Source: Lingula anatina
Lineage: Eukaryota > Brachiopoda > Lingulata > Lingulida > Lingulidae
Length of the DNA: 64,000 nucleotides
Direction: 5' to 3'
NCBI RefSeq assembly: GCF_001039355.2
Contig: NW_019775247.1
Coordinates: forward strand, 290,806-354,805
How positions within the stretch are numbered: the first letter of the stretch is position 1; each line of letters opens with the position of its first letter. Below, in pieces: positions 1 to 11,162 of this stretch. Under the pieces are notes generated by a model. It saw only the letters and a list, made by a program, of their open reading frames with translations. It was not told the DNA's origin and ran no database searches. The translations under genes were made by a program, and so were the position numbers.

Positions 1-129
1 CCCCCCCCCCCCCCAATTCGCACATGCTCTTTCAGAATATGGGGTCAAATTTAACCCATGACCTTCACATGACCTTGTAAGAGCATTTTCACTCCTATTT
101 TGCAGGGGAATCCTCCGCCACTGGCTTAA

Positions 130-545
130 GCCAGTTGCAGTCTAGTACTGGTATTCTTACTATGACCTTGAAATTGACCTTTGACCTACTTTACACCATA
201 AACTGAACTTCGCAACTTTTTTCATGCTTATACTTTCAAAACTGGCAAAGAAATGTCCATAGTTAATATTGAATTTGAATAGAAAGTCATTAGAGGCAAT
301 TTACCGTGACCTTAAAATTGACCTTTGACCTAATTTTACCATGAACTGAACTTTGCAAATGTTCATTCCCTTTTATCTGCAAAACTGGCAGAGATAGGTC
401 CATAGTTACTATTGAACTTGAATAGGAAGTCATATACTGGCAATCTAAGTGTGACCTTGAAATTGACCTTTGACCTACTTTTCATCATGAATTGAACTTT
501 CAAGTTTTGGTTCCCTCTTATCTCCAAAACTGGCAGAGATAGGTA
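130..545. repeat. Tandem satellite array, left part
   Basis: Degenerate tandem repeat with a period of about 144-145 bp. Each unit carries TGACCTTGAAATTGACCT followed by TTGACCT. Perfect TGACCT-T-TGACCT motifs lie at 175-187, 319-331 and 464-476. The array is broken at 546 by a LINE 3' end and resumes at about 1118. Confidence 0.85.
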
Positions 546-1117
546 TAATAATAATAATAATATGTATTTATTTGCCACTTGAAAAGTTGGATTTTACAAT
601 AAAAACAAATAGTCGTGAGATGCACAATCTTAAAATATACTTGTAAGTGTTAAAATGATTCGATACACATTAAAAGTTCATAAAAACCTCAGTTCTTAAA
701 ATTTGATAAAGCCCATGGGATAAAAGTTTTTGACGATCCTACAGTCCTCAATTTTGTCACAGTGTACTTATAAACCCGGCGCAAAGTGTAGGAACTTTCA
801 TTTATCTCTGGTAGCAAATGATGGATTTTGTGTCCTTCAATGTACACGTTATGCAATAATGTTTTAGATAGTTCATCTCTTCTACAAGCAAGAGTGATAA
901 GTTTTCATGTTTCAAGTGCCCCATCATAGGGCAGCTCTGGGAATATAATCTTACATGCTCCAATCTGGATGGATTCAATTTTATCAACTTGTTGTTGTGT
1001 GAGACCTGGGTGCCACACCTGACATGCATATTCTAATGTAGGTCTGATTACTGATGTGTAAAAGCTTACAAGTTCATTGGTTGGAATACCCGCTGTTTTC
1101 AGAAGCTTAAGATCCAT
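546..1117 (-). mobile_element. 3' end of a non-LTR retrotransposon (RT C-terminal region and 3' UTR)
   Basis: On the minus strand, 1117-905 encodes a stretch with SVIRPTLEYACQVWHPGLT and KIESIQIGACKIIFPELPYD, which matches the conserved region after the reverse-transcriptase core in CR1/Jockey-like LINEs. A shifted frame continues toward 560. The element ends in a short ATT microsatellite (about 549-566 on the plus strand), a usual 3' tail for such LINEs. It is 5'-truncated and frameshifted, so it is a dead copy. It sits inside a satellite unit, which shows that the insertion is younger than the array. Confidence 0.8.
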
Positions 1118-1730
1118 GGTTACTATTGAAGTTAATAGGAAGTCTTATACTGGTAATCTTACTGTGACCTTGAAATTGACCTTTGACCTACTTAACACCA
1201 TAAACTGAACTTTGCAATTTTTTTAATGCTTATACTTTCAAAACTGGCAAAGATACGTCCATAGTTACTATTGAATTTGAATAGAAAGTCATTAGAGGCA
1301 ATTTACTGTGACCTTTAAATTGACCTTTATACTAGTAATCTTACTGTGACCTTGAAATTGACCTTTGACCTACTTTAGACCATAAACTGAACTTTGCAAC
1401 TTTTTTAATGCTTATACTTTCAAAACTGGCAAAGATACGTCCATAGTTACTATTGAATTTGAATAGAAAGTCATATACTGGCAATTTACTGTGACCTTAA
1501 AACTGACCTTTGACCTATTTTTTATGATGAACTGCTTTTTGCATGTTTTCTGGCCTTTAAATCTGCAAAATTGGCAAAGAGATGCCCATGGTTACTATTG
1601 AACTTGAATAGAAATTCATATACTATGATATTGAAATTGACCTTTGACCTACTTTTTCACCATGAACTGAGCTTTGTATATATTTTTTGCTCCTTATATC
1701 TTCAAAACTAGCAGAGATGTGCCCGGTGTT
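1118..1730. repeat. Tandem satellite array, right part
   Basis: Continuation of the ~144-bp satellite after the LINE insertion. Perfect DR1 motifs lie at 1177-1189, 1359-1371, 1504-1516 and 1638-1650. One unit is partly duplicated, giving a 182-bp step between the first two. Confidence 0.85.
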
Positions 1731-1969
1731 GCCCCTAGGTTTTCTTTTTTGTCAGCATATATGCACCACTGACAACACATTTCAAGGAAAACCAATAGGC
1801 CTTTTGTCTAGAGAATCAAAGGAGTGATCAGTGGTAGGAAAATGCAGGTCAATTCGAAATCTGCTTGATTGTACCATTTTTAGTTATATTTTTTTGCATA
1901 TTTTGAGAACTCTTGTTGATTGCATTTTATAGAGCTTGTCAAGCACAGGACTGGGGGTGGTGTCCCTTT

Positions 1970-2100
1970 TTTTTTGGGGGGGGGGTCCATACGAATACGC
2001 TTACTCTAGCTGGTGGTACCATATTCAGGGGCGGTGTCGCCTCTCTGATCCTCTTGTTATTATTATTATTATTTTTATTTTTATTAGAACCAGCTCGTAG
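1970..2100. repeat. Low-complexity tract (G run and ATT/TTA run)
   Basis: A run of T then G at 1967-1986 and a TTA/TTT-rich stretch at 2055-2085. Open frames across it are accidental. No gene is seen between 1730 and 2590 apart from repeats. Confidence 0.5.
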
Positions 2101-2249
2101 TGACCACCGGTGGTGTTTTTTTCCAAGATGGCTACAAAAATTGCCACATAAAATGGTCAATAATTATTTCAATATTCATGTTGTGACCGCCAGAGACCAT
2201 TTTATGTTCAAACAGATGTGTTTTTTGCTTCATTCAGCATTCCAGTATC

Positions 2250-2560
2250 TTATCCACCCTTATACAAATAAAATGAAAACTATGTCATACTTTGTTCTGA
2301 CACTTGTAGGACTAATTCAAAGGTCTAATATATAGACCAAGATATATAGATGTGTCTGTACATATTGCCGTTGTCTCTCTCCTCATGTACTTTCATTGTT
2401 ATACAAATAAAATGAGTAACCGTTTTACCTTTTGTCTTCAAACGTGCAGAAGTAATAAATATTCAAAATAGATCAATTTCGAAAATCATCAAAAGTTGTC
2501 TTTTCTTTTTGCTTTTTTTCAGCATATCTTATGCACCGTTATACAAATAAAATGAACGTC
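2250..2560 (+). repeat. Three spaced copies of a short A-rich repeat
   Basis: The motif TTATACAAATAAAATGA recurs at about 2258, 2399 and 2540, spaced about 140 bp apart. The last two copies continue with a similar CGTTTTACCTTTTGTCT block. It is a small degenerate tandem repeat leading up to the TRAF-like pseudo-exon. Confidence 0.6.
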
Positions 2561-2596
2561 GTTTTACCTTTTGTCTGTTTTGTCCAAATGTTACAG

Positions 2597-2698
2597 ATAT
2601 ATCCGGATAATAGAGTGAGAATCAAAGTGCATTCACTGAAGATAGTTTGTGACCAAGATGGGTGTGTATGGACGGGGTGCTTGCATGACTACCAGGAG
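2597..2698 (+). pseudogene. Copy of the TRAF-type zinc-finger exon (plus strand)
   Basis: Bounded by an AG acceptor (2595-2596) and a GTTGGT donor-like site (2699). It is open for 34 codons and contains VHSLKIVCDQDGCVW and DYQE. This is the same exon as the minus-strand TRAF-like exon at 8318-8416, with one extra residue, and the similarity continues into the intron (for example ggtgtcctc and ctaaggattt). The zinc-binding C...C pair is retained. The partner exon at 3206 stops early, so the copy is probably a pseudogene. A truncated functional paralogue cannot be excluded. Confidence 0.7.
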
Positions 2699-3205
2699 GT
2701 TGGTGTCCTCTTATTATCTAAGGATTTTTACTTTACGTGTTGTATAGCGCTTTCAATGCCCCCCCCCCCCCCCCCCCAAGAAAAAAAAAAAGTTGCGCTT
2801 ATCGTGATCTGTTATCACTTTGTCTCAATCGTGGATCTTTTCTACGTCTTTCCAACCATTTCTAACCATTTTCAGCAGTTTACGTCTCAAGGTCTGGAGA
2901 CAATTTCAAATTAACTTTCGGGTTTATAATTTTGTAACTATAGATTTAGCAGATTTGACCAGTTTCCCCTCTGGAAACGTAAAGCAAATCGCAGTCTATC
3001 TTACGTTCAGCCGGATCGACCTGTATATTCACCAGTAGTGACTATGACAAGAACAATGAGGCTGGAAAAATGAGACTGGGAATGTTAACGAAAATACAGT
3101 CAGTGTTAGCACAAGTTGAGCAGGATTGACCCGTTAATTCACTAAGATAGACAATTCTTCTCTGTAAACTTCTGTAAGTTGTATATTCTGTTTATTTCTT
3201 TACAG

Positions 3206-3475
3206 TATCATGAGAAGTCATGTCGTTTACGATAATCCAACATTCCTGATGCCGAGCCCAGAGCGCGGTTGGACAGAGGTGCAAATAGGAGTGAACAAAG
3301 ATGTTTCACAAGACCTTTTTTGAACCGCCAGATCGTCAGAAGTTATTTGCAGTTGGAAGAGTATCAGTATTTCCACAGCAAGAAGAGAAATGGCTGAGCA
3401 GATCTTTTAAATGAGACACACTTTCAACATTGGAAAGAGTTCACGACGGAAGCGGTGTTTAAATTTGGAAGATCA
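3206..3475 (+). pseudogene. Decayed copy of the TRAF-like last exon (plus strand)
   Basis: After an AG acceptor (3204-3205) the frame reads YHEKSCRLR and then a stop at 3233-3235. The nucleotide match to the minus-strand exon 7651-7887 continues well past the stop (blocks such as cctgatgccgag and cagaggtgcaaa) and on into the flank near 3470. Indels have broken the frame. With 2597-2698 it forms an inverted, decayed duplication of the last two TRAF-like exons. Confidence 0.7.
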
Positions 3476-3649
3476 CATACTTCTCTCTTTCATATTTCAT
3501 TTTTGAATATGAGCTAAATGTATCATTTCTTGTCTCGGATATCGTTCTTTTATATGAACTAATGCATTATTTGATTTAACAAAGGTCTTAGCTGAAAGAT
3601 AAATCATGTGTTTTGTTTATTTTCTTTCTGCGAAAGGTCAGGCTTGGGG

Positions 3650-4510
3650 GGGGGGGGTCGTCCATATATGCGTCCTTCCATGGCGTCTTTATTAACCCCG
3701 CCTTCAATATTGCCAACCTCGCTCAAGTATCCATCTCAGTATTTTACCATTTTATCGTGCCGCTCGGTCGTCAAGGTGTTCCTGCTCGAGAAACACAGGG
3801 TGACTCCCGCTCTCGCCACCAACACCTACCATTATTGAACCGAGCAAATAATTTCGTCCTCACCTTTCATATAGCAACTGTAAATACTAAATTATTGGTG
3901 AAGGCTATAATTTCATTTATAGTGCCATATATTTTGGGAATCTCCATCGTTAGAGCCGTAACACAAATGTGGTCGCCAGACATACCGACGCCTATCAGCT
4001 CGCTGCGCGCAATCATTACAACACTCAGGGTATTCCTGACCGATCGCGGGTCAACTTCTTAATACTTGATTACAACGCGTCCACAGTATGTGTCCAGCAT
4101 TAAGATCATTCCAAGCAACCGGACCACAGAGTCACAGATAGAATGCAAGATTATCGCCTCAATATAATACGCTACAACACCCGATCGACAGAAGGTAAGA
4201 AACTTTATTTTTACCCAACAACACACTCTGTACTTCAGCATCTTTATTTCCTATAACTACGTCATCTGTTACTCCGCTAAACATCTTTATTGACCCCACC
4301 TTCAATAATTGCCAACCTCGCTCAAGTATCCATCTCAGTACTTTACCATTTTATCGTGCTGCTCGGTCGTCAAGGTGTTCCTGCTCGAGCAACACAGGGT
4401 GACTCCCGCTCTCGCCACCAACACCTACCATTAATGAACCGAGCAAATAATTTCTTCTTCCTCTCCTTTCATATAGCAACTATAAATATTATAGATACAT
4501 TGCCCTATGT
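3650..4510. repeat. Pair of ~210-bp direct repeats
   Basis: The block at 3680-3870 (cctcgctcaagtatccatct, ggtcgtcaaggtgttcctgc) recurs at 4290-4475 with about 90% identity. Frames run open through both copies but match nothing I recognise and lack initiation or splice context. I treat this as a non-coding repeat. Confidence 0.6.
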
Positions 4511-4779
4511 GTAACTGTTTAACAATGTTTTACATTGCGCGGTATATGTGAAGATCAAGGTGTTGACCATACAAATATTTTGTTGTCATACTAAGGATTA
4601 TTTCATTAAATAATTAATTTCAAAAGCACAGGAATCCCAGGCCGATCAGAGTGCGTCGAACCTGCCCCATTCGAGAAACAAGGAATTGGGCAACTCCTTG
4701 TCAAACGGAGAGAAAAGAACCACTTGATGATCACATCATGACTCGTTTGCTACTGTAAACACCTTTATCAATGCTCACT

Positions 4780-6010
4780 TGATATCTCTCACCCAGGGTA
4801 TGTGTGAAGAAGGAGCACATCCACACTCCTGATCTCGCCTTTGATATAATTATTAAATTGATTATTACTTTGTGCGACCCGCATATTTGAAGCGGTGTTT
4901 GGAGTGATTTGTCTCTTCCCCCTCCGGCGCTGTTCCGTGTTGTGTGATAGGATTTCATTCCTACTTCCTGGCCACAGTATGCACAAGTAGTCTGTTACAC
5001 AAATGCTGAAAGTGTGATTTTGTATAGTATTTTAGTGGAGCCCTGGTGTTAGAGGGTAGGTTGTTTCCACGAATTTTTGTTTGGGTACGTTTCGTACATC
5101 TCATCATCATAGATTTTTTTTTTCTTTTTTTTTTTTTTTTTTTTTTTGCATTAAAAGGCATGAGATAAAAATTGTCACCATATGTACATAATCCATGGGG
5201 TGTGAACAATATAAATGTTTAAAGCAATCTTTTATTAAACTTGTTAATATGTTTTCGTTTGGAGAAAAAAGGCGTTATTTGGAACTTGAGTCGATGTGTG
5301 TCATTCCATTGATCCTCTTTCAGCTTAATTTACAAGACATTTGCCTCATAGGTGATTTTAGACCCTTAGATTTGGCGACGGCCCTATTTTCTTTTTCAAT
5401 ATCCAACCCGGAAGAAAATATGAGACGTTTACCTTCGGTATTGCTATAGGTATTTAAAAGCAGAGTAACTCACGCCGTGCCTGCTTAGCTACAGAAGCTT
5501 GCGCTCAGAAAAAAAACAACGCAATTTTGAGATGTAAACTGTTGATGCTTGTTGAAAAAGGTGGCTGACATTATTTCTTTCTTTCTTTCTTTATTTGTTT
5601 ATTCTATTGCTTCTTGTATTATTCTCATTTTTACTTGAAATATAGTTTCTGATCATTAATTTAACAAATTATCATGAACATGACGCAAAATGGTCATTCA
5701 AAGGACTTGGTGCTTGTCAGTGTCATTTAAATTAAACGTACTCTTTAAGTTTCCTATAGCTAAAAAGTAATATCATATTCTCCCAACATTTCTCGATCTA
5801 TCTCTGCACTTGTATTGATTTCAACGTTTTATTTTATTTTTAATTAAATGACTTAATTCTGTACAACCGGTCAGTCATTTAGGAAGCCATGTCTTCCTGA
5901 ATATTTCGGAATGCACCACTGACGTGTCTTCCAGAAGACAGTCAATTTTTTACGTTTACAATGACTGGCATCTAATTTTTTTCTGTCGGAAGATAGTCAA
6001 AAGTGGAGGA
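4780..6010. repeat. Dispersed repeat, copy 1 (copy 2 at 21.3-22.3 kb)
   Basis: Several blocks match 21330-22275 in the same order. These include an AAGGAGCACATCCACACTC-like block, TTTGGCGACGGCCC, CAACCCGGAAGAAAATATGA, AGAAGCTTGCGCTCAGAAAA, AAATTATCATGAACATGACG and GCACCACTGACGT followed by TCTTCC. Copy 1 carries a poly-T run (5107-5148) and TTTC repeats (5575-5592). No coding potential is evident. Confidence 0.7.
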
Positions 6011-6539
6011 TGCATGGATAAACAAATGTCGTTTGAATTAGGCCTATAATTTCGCAATAATCGTTTCTTAACTAGGGATAACTATAGGTCCTAGTCATAA
6101 CCTAACAGTTATTAAATCAGATAGCCTTCAAACAGTTGAATTACCTGTGATAGCAAAATTTCATGGTCAGAACAGTAATTTTGATTAAATTCACGGGCCT
6201 AAAGGGGGCGTGTCGTAACGTACTGGGAACATCAAAACGCATTGTGATTGTCCTTTGACTGTTTTTATACCTGCCATCCCAACGTGAGCTACATAAAATC
6301 CCTTTTTTATGACTCGCTTTTGGATGCTGTAACAGTCTTTGTGACACCAATACGTATAGAAAAAACTAAACGAATATATCCAGTATATCGAATATATCCC
6401 GTATATCGATTGATATGTTAGTACAATCATTTTCTTATCAAAATAAAGGAAGTTATAATTACAGGTTAAGTAATTCAGGTAAATTAGATTGTAAAATTAT
6501 ACATACAATTGTCATAACCCCTGGATGACATGGGAGCTC

Positions 6540-6770
6540 AAACAAAGATGTTCACATCAAAGTGAAGGCAAAACAATTCATTGGCTAATTAAAAACATTA
6601 TAAACTAGTAAAACATTATAAATCTAGAAAACACATCTCTACAGATTTCGATAAAGTTTGTAACATATGTACAGTTATAAATAAAATATGCTATTATCCC
6701 CGAATTGCATTCCAGCAAAGTAAAGAATGTTCACATTAAAGTGAAGGCAAAACAATTCATTATTTGCATA
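6540..6770. repeat. Short duplicated block
   Basis: An AAAGTGAAGGCAAAACAATT block at about 6559 recurs at about 6739, each time after a GTTCACAT block. Nothing else is recognised between 6010 and 6830. Confidence 0.5.
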
Positions 6771-6834
6771 AAAGTTTTAAAATTACATAAAAGTATTTTT
6801 ACATATGTTGATACAAAGTCCGTTAGAGTACGAA

Positions 6835-7078
6835 GAGGTGGATTTAGGAGGTTGTCAGGGGGGTCATTATCCCCCCTCTTTTCAATTTCTGAAAAAAATC
6901 ATACCAATGGTCTCCTCTTGAAATTAGAATTTTAACCAGTTCTAAACCGTACATAATGTCACCGTTCACCTCTAAATTACCAAAGTTTTCGGGGGCCTTC
7001 AGTGGGGGCAATCGCTTACCCCCCCCCCCCCCCACCACCACCACACACACTTCAAATAACCCTGGATCCGCCCCTGAT
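6835..7078. repeat. Probable foldback/MITE-type element
   Basis: Begins with GGTGGATTTAGGAGG and ends with CTGGATCCGCCCCTG, an imperfect inverted pair of a kind common in invertebrate MITEs (ggggcggatccag). It contains G/C homopolymers at 6857-6875 and 7018-7033. A related CTGGATCTGCCCCTG terminus occurs near 22290. Confidence 0.45.
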
Positions 7079-7650
7079 ATGTACAGTTATCACCCTGAAT
7101 AATACTGCAGCAGGGCAAAGAATAGACTTGAAACAGAAGTTGACGGCAGATCAAGGAGTCATACTTCTAAATATTTTGTGTAATTGTAGCACAATGCATA
7201 TATATGGACTGTACATGTCTTATCTAAGTGGGGTAACGAAAAGCAATATGTGCAATAAACGCGATATGCAGATAATACATAAATCCACATAATTACAAAA
7301 AGATCGATACCAGTGAATTATAACAAAATGAATTGATTGTATCGGCTGCGTTGAACTTGTTGGGTCGGGTATAACTTATTTAGTGATGTCGGCCGGATCT
7401 GTGCCCTTCTGGTTCACTAACGGAATGGCCAACGGAGTTGATCATCAAACTGGCCGGGCATTAGTACAAAATATATGCTGATGTGAGAACAGTTTCCAAT
7501 GCCGGAACCATTCAAGAAGAAACGTCAGCACATTTTGTACCCTTGGGGAATGGTATATAACGGGGGCGAGGCAAGGCTGGTGAGACGACCGCTAAGGGAA
7601 TGCTGGCGTTTGACAACAAAGTTCGTGATCTTCCAATTCAAAACACCGCT

Positions 7651-7887
7651 CTAGTTGTCATGTACTTCTACTGCTGAGATTTCCATTCGCTGAAAATTTG
7701 TGATAAGCTTTTCCTCTTCTTGGTCAAAATATTCAGGTACATGTATTTGCTCTTCTACACCCGGCTGTCTTGAAACATCTTCTTGGGAAATTGTTTGTTC
7801 GTGCCCCTCTGCGCCTCTGTCCGACCGCTCTCTGAGCTCGGCATCGGGGATGGTGGATTGTATTGTACGACATGAATTTTCATGAAT
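7651..7887 (-). CDS. TRAF-like protein, last exon: end of zinc finger and acidic tail
   Basis: The final exon starts after an AG acceptor at 7889-7888, in phase 0, and runs 78 codons to a TAG stop. It begins IHENSC, which supplies the His and last Cys of a TRAF-type zinc finger started in the previous exon (C-x4-C ... H-x3-C). The rest is a Glu/Asp/Gln-rich tail (for example PGVEEQIHVPEYFDQEEEK) with no recognisable domain. No coiled coil or TRAF-C/MATH domain follows before the stop, unlike classical TRAF proteins. A longer isoform using exons further downstream was not found in this window. Confidence 0.72.
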   Translation of the reverse strand: MHENSCRTIQSTIPDAELRERSDRGAEGHEQTISQEDVSRQPGVEEQIHVPEYFDQEEEKLITNFQRMEISAVEVHDN

Positions 7888-8317
7888 CTGCAGAAAAATA
7901 AAAAAAAAATAATAAACAGATATTGACAATTTTTTGGAGAAGAGTTGTTTTTACTGCCAGTACTGGTGAATCAGTGGGCTGATCCCGCTCAACTAATTCT
8001 AAAACTGACCGTGTTTTGCTATATACTTCCAGAAGAAAACAGGCTAAAGCTGCCAAATCCATGATTGAGAAACAATAGGCATGACAATTGACACAAAATT
8101 TTCTTCAGACCATGAGGCGTAGACTAGTGAAATTGTCAGAACAAGACGAATGTCAAAAAGTCCCTGAGACATGAGCAAAGTGCTAACATATCGCGAATCG
8201 GATCTCAGATCGGGAATCATGAGGTTTTGAGTGATTTTCGGTACGTGTAGAAGCACTATAAAAAGCTCTATACCATACGTTAAGATCAAAATCCTTAGAT
8301 AATGAGAGGACACCAAC

Positions 8318-8416
8318 CTCCTGGTAGTCTTGCAATGACCCCTCCCATCCACAGCCTTGGTCACAAATTATCTTCAGTGAATGCATTTCAAGTCTCATAG
8401 CATTGTCCCGAAATAT
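8318..8416 (-). CDS. TRAF-like protein: TRAF-type zinc-finger exon
   Basis: This 99-nt exon is phase 0 at both ends (acceptor AG 8418-8417, donor GTTGGT from 8317). It encodes a typical TRAF lead-in (IFRDNAMRLEMHSLKIIC) and then CDQGCGWEGSLQDYQE. Joined to the next exon it gives a complete CCHC TRAF-type finger. TRAF zinc fingers follow the RING in receptor-associated ubiquitin ligases and help position it. A decayed inverted copy of this exon lies at 2597-2698. Confidence 0.78.
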
Positions 8417-8499
8417 CTAAAACATAAACAATCGAAATTTAACTAAAAGGACTCAAAAGTCACAAAGTGCACCAGAAATACCTGACTCACGAGACAATT

Positions 8500-8736
8500 C
8501 CCGCACGAAAACGCAGTAGATACTCCAGCGCAGTAGACTACTGCAATCATACTGCAAACATGTCTCAAATCTGCTTCGATTTGGGAGCTAATTAGCATAT
8601 TTGAAACATGCTTCTATCGTGCTGCTAATCTACTGCATTAATGCTCCTCTCTGTACAAACCTAAGCACCTTTTGGAGTAGAATTACAGTTGGCTCTACTT
8701 CTTTGCTACTTCGATACTATTGCATTTTCGTGCGGG
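8500..8736. mobile_element. 237-bp MITE with 20-bp terminal inverted repeats
   Basis: The left end CCCGCACGAAAACGCAGTAG and right end CTATTGCATTTTCGTGCGGG are inverted repeats matching at 18 of 20 positions. There is no coding capacity. It sits in the intron between the zinc-finger exon and the RING exons of the TRAF-like gene. A target-site duplication is not clear. Confidence 0.75.
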
Positions 8737-9133
8737 TTATGTGATAAATCATGTAATCATTGAGGCGAAAATTAGAGAATATACTGTATATACGCTTCTC
8801 TATAGTAGTTACCCTACGTTTGCTTATATGTGATAAATCCATATGAGGTAAATCCATATTGCAAATGCAACCTTGACCTAATGGAATTTAATTCCGCGCT
8901 GAAGAGCATCATATCTAACTGTTTTATCCTAGTAATGTGCAAACATCAAACTAAACGTTGCCAAAACTTTGTCGAATTTTGTATTATTGCTGGTTTCAAT
9001 TAAAAAAATGCTAGTATTTGTTTGGATTCATTTAATGCTTCTACAAAAAAAAATGGTCGATAACTGCCCATTTGCACACATGAAAGTTTGTGATTGCACT
9101 AATCTAAGCCGTTCAGTAGAAGCGGAAGTGTAC

Positions 9134-9194
9134 CTGACTTTCCCCGCCTTCTGCGCCTTCTGGACAGGCCGGACAAAGTCGACCATCACTGGAT
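9134..9194 (-). CDS. TRAF-like protein: second half of RING finger
   Basis: This 61-nt exon (acceptor AG 9196-9195, donor GTACAC from 9133) completes the codon split with the previous exon. It encodes RSSDGRLCPACPEG, which supplies the last two RING cysteines (C-P-A-C). It ends in phase 0, matching the zinc-finger exon at 8416. The clean phase chain 9443/9194, 9134/8416 and 8318/7887 supports one transcript. Confidence 0.75.
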
Positions 9195-9442
9195 CTAAAA
9201 CAATGAACAGATTAGCAGACAGAGGGGCAAACTGACAGTCGGAGCGAGGGGGGGGGGGGTGACATGCTTACTCACAAAGACACCCCTCTACACACGGCAG
9301 ACAGACAAGCTGAATAACACAGTGACACACAAGCCGATAGACGTCGTGACAGAAAAGTTGACATGCATATGGACTTCATATGGATACATAAACATAGGCC
9401 ATAAACTGGCAGACAGTCAGACATAAAAATACTTCTTGTTAC

Positions 9443-9651
9443 CTGATGAAGTCATCTAGACACGTCATACAGTGTCTGTGTCCACAAGGGGTTTGCATCG
9501 CATCTCGCAGCACCAACTTGCAGGTTTTACACTTGAAGCGTTCGTCAATAGGGTCTGGAAACAGTGCGGGAGAAAAGCCTCTTTGCGTGGGCTGTGTCGT
9601 CTCCTCAGTCGGCGGCAGCGGAGTAATAAACGTTTTACCGGCATCTTTATT
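9443..9651 (-). CDS. TRAF-like protein: N-terminal part and first half of RING finger
   Basis: The exon starts after a CTCAAG acceptor at 9657-9652 and ends at a GTAACA donor (from 9442) with two nucleotides of a split codon. It encodes a Thr/Pro-rich lead, then LFPDPIDERFKCKTC and MQTPCGHRHCMTCLDDF. These are the first six zinc ligands of a C3HC4 RING, preceded by a lead-in typical of TRAF3/5-like proteins. RING fingers of this family act as E3 ubiquitin ligases in cytoplasmic immune and TNF-type signalling. No initiation codon is seen in this exon's frame, so at least one 5' exon is missing (probably above 9.7 kb). Together the four exons give about 200 residues, far shorter than a classical TRAF. 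Confidence 0.78.
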
Positions 9652-9879
9652 CTTGAGAAAAAAGAATTAGAAGTATCGTATTAGAAGGTACAACGATGAA
9701 TCATTCAATCGTGGTCGTATTTCGTTTATATCAATAGTCCTTTATAACACTGTAGCAACTGGAGAAAGAGAGAGAGAGAGAGATGTAAAGTGTATTCAGT
9801 TTTCAAAAAGAATCGAAAGTCATATATCATCTTCATTAATTAATTTAGAAAAGGCACAAAGATTCGTTTTTGACAATTT

Positions 9880-11160
9880 TATATTGCATTGGTTTTATAA
9901 GTGTTTGCCGAAGAAGATTGTCTGTAAGTCTGTCCGTTAGAAACAGCTAACACTAACTTATGGACGGGTTTGAATAAAAGTTTAAGAAACGTTACATGCC
10001 GATAGTGGGCCAAGGAACAAATGAATACATTTTGACGGTGGACTGTATCGCTATCCACCCTATTTATGGCAACATTGCAAAGGCTTTGTTTGGGAATTTT
10101 TCCATTGGCCCTGTCAAGCATGAGCCATTAGTTCAATCCCGCTGGCTTAACTCTCATGGGAATTTTAAAATAAGTGTTAATTTCGTAGGTATAAAAATAC
10201 TCGGCCGAGACTGATGCAGCTTTTGGAGTTTAAAAACACCCCATATAATACATGTGCATGTACAGGGGTACTATCGAGTACTTCCACCCACTGCAAGAGG
10301 AGATCAAGCTAGCACAATCAATAACAGTGTGGTCTGTATTTTACCCTCATCTGTATGCCAGTTATGCATCAATCAAATACATACCAAGATATGTTATGTG
10401 ACCGTGGCGATATACGCTTTCTTCGGTTTTAGGGGTGTTTTTTTACGGTGTTATGCGAGTATTCCCTCACGGTACAAGTACTGTGTACTGTGTACTGGTA
10501 TGTGTCAAATAACACACTACCATCCTCTTGCGATATACTACTACATAATATTGGTTGAATACCTTGACTACTCTAGAATACACTATAGTTTGATTGGAAA
10601 ACAATTACAACAGTTTCTATTTTGCAACAGTGCTTTTCTATGAAGTCCCCTAAAATACATACTACCAATAAAAGTCCTAAAAATCCCAGTTTCGGGAATG
10701 TGAAAAAATATAAGATGTTATGTGTGGGTAACAGTTACAACAAGGGGAATAAAATGCCCTTCATCAAATTTAGATTGCCTCTCAAATTGTGTATCCTTTG
10801 GCATTTGAGAAAATAAAAGATGGCTGACATTTTCCTAACAAATTTATGGATTTTAACTACAAGAATACATGCCTGGGAAAAGTGTTTCTTTTCCAGGTTA
10901 GTTTTATTCTCATTGCTTTCCACATCGTTATTACACCTATGATACATGTATATATCTGCTTAGTTTCTAGTGCATTTTTTTTGGACCTTTTTGAAAAATC
11001 CAAACATGGCCGCCATTTGCCATATAATCACACTGCCATGGATTTGTTATATCGTTAACAATAAAAGCTTGATAGTCAGAACATTTTCATTTATGATAGA
11101 CCCTGAAATTTTGATTTACCTGTTGACTATTTTTCTTCTGTTCACTCTGACAGACTTAAA
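9880..11160. other. Non-coding stretch, nothing recognised
   Basis: Short open frames only, AT-rich, with no splice-bounded exon that I could support. A 5' exon of the TRAF-like gene may be hidden here. A (GA) run lies at 9767-9782. Confidence 0.4.
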
Positions 11161-11162
11161 AT

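Noticed and set aside
1913-2335. 140-codon plus-strand frame
   Set aside because: Runs through homopolymers and an ATT-type microsatellite; hydrophobic stretches come from the repeat.
3608-4062. Open frames of 76-149 codons in the 3.6-4.1 kb repeat
   Set aside because: Two overlapping frames across a non-coding direct repeat and a G run; no domain, splice or start support.
7018-7060. Proline/histidine-rich coding segment
   Set aside because: A C homopolymer followed by CCA/CAC microsatellite inside a MITE-like element.
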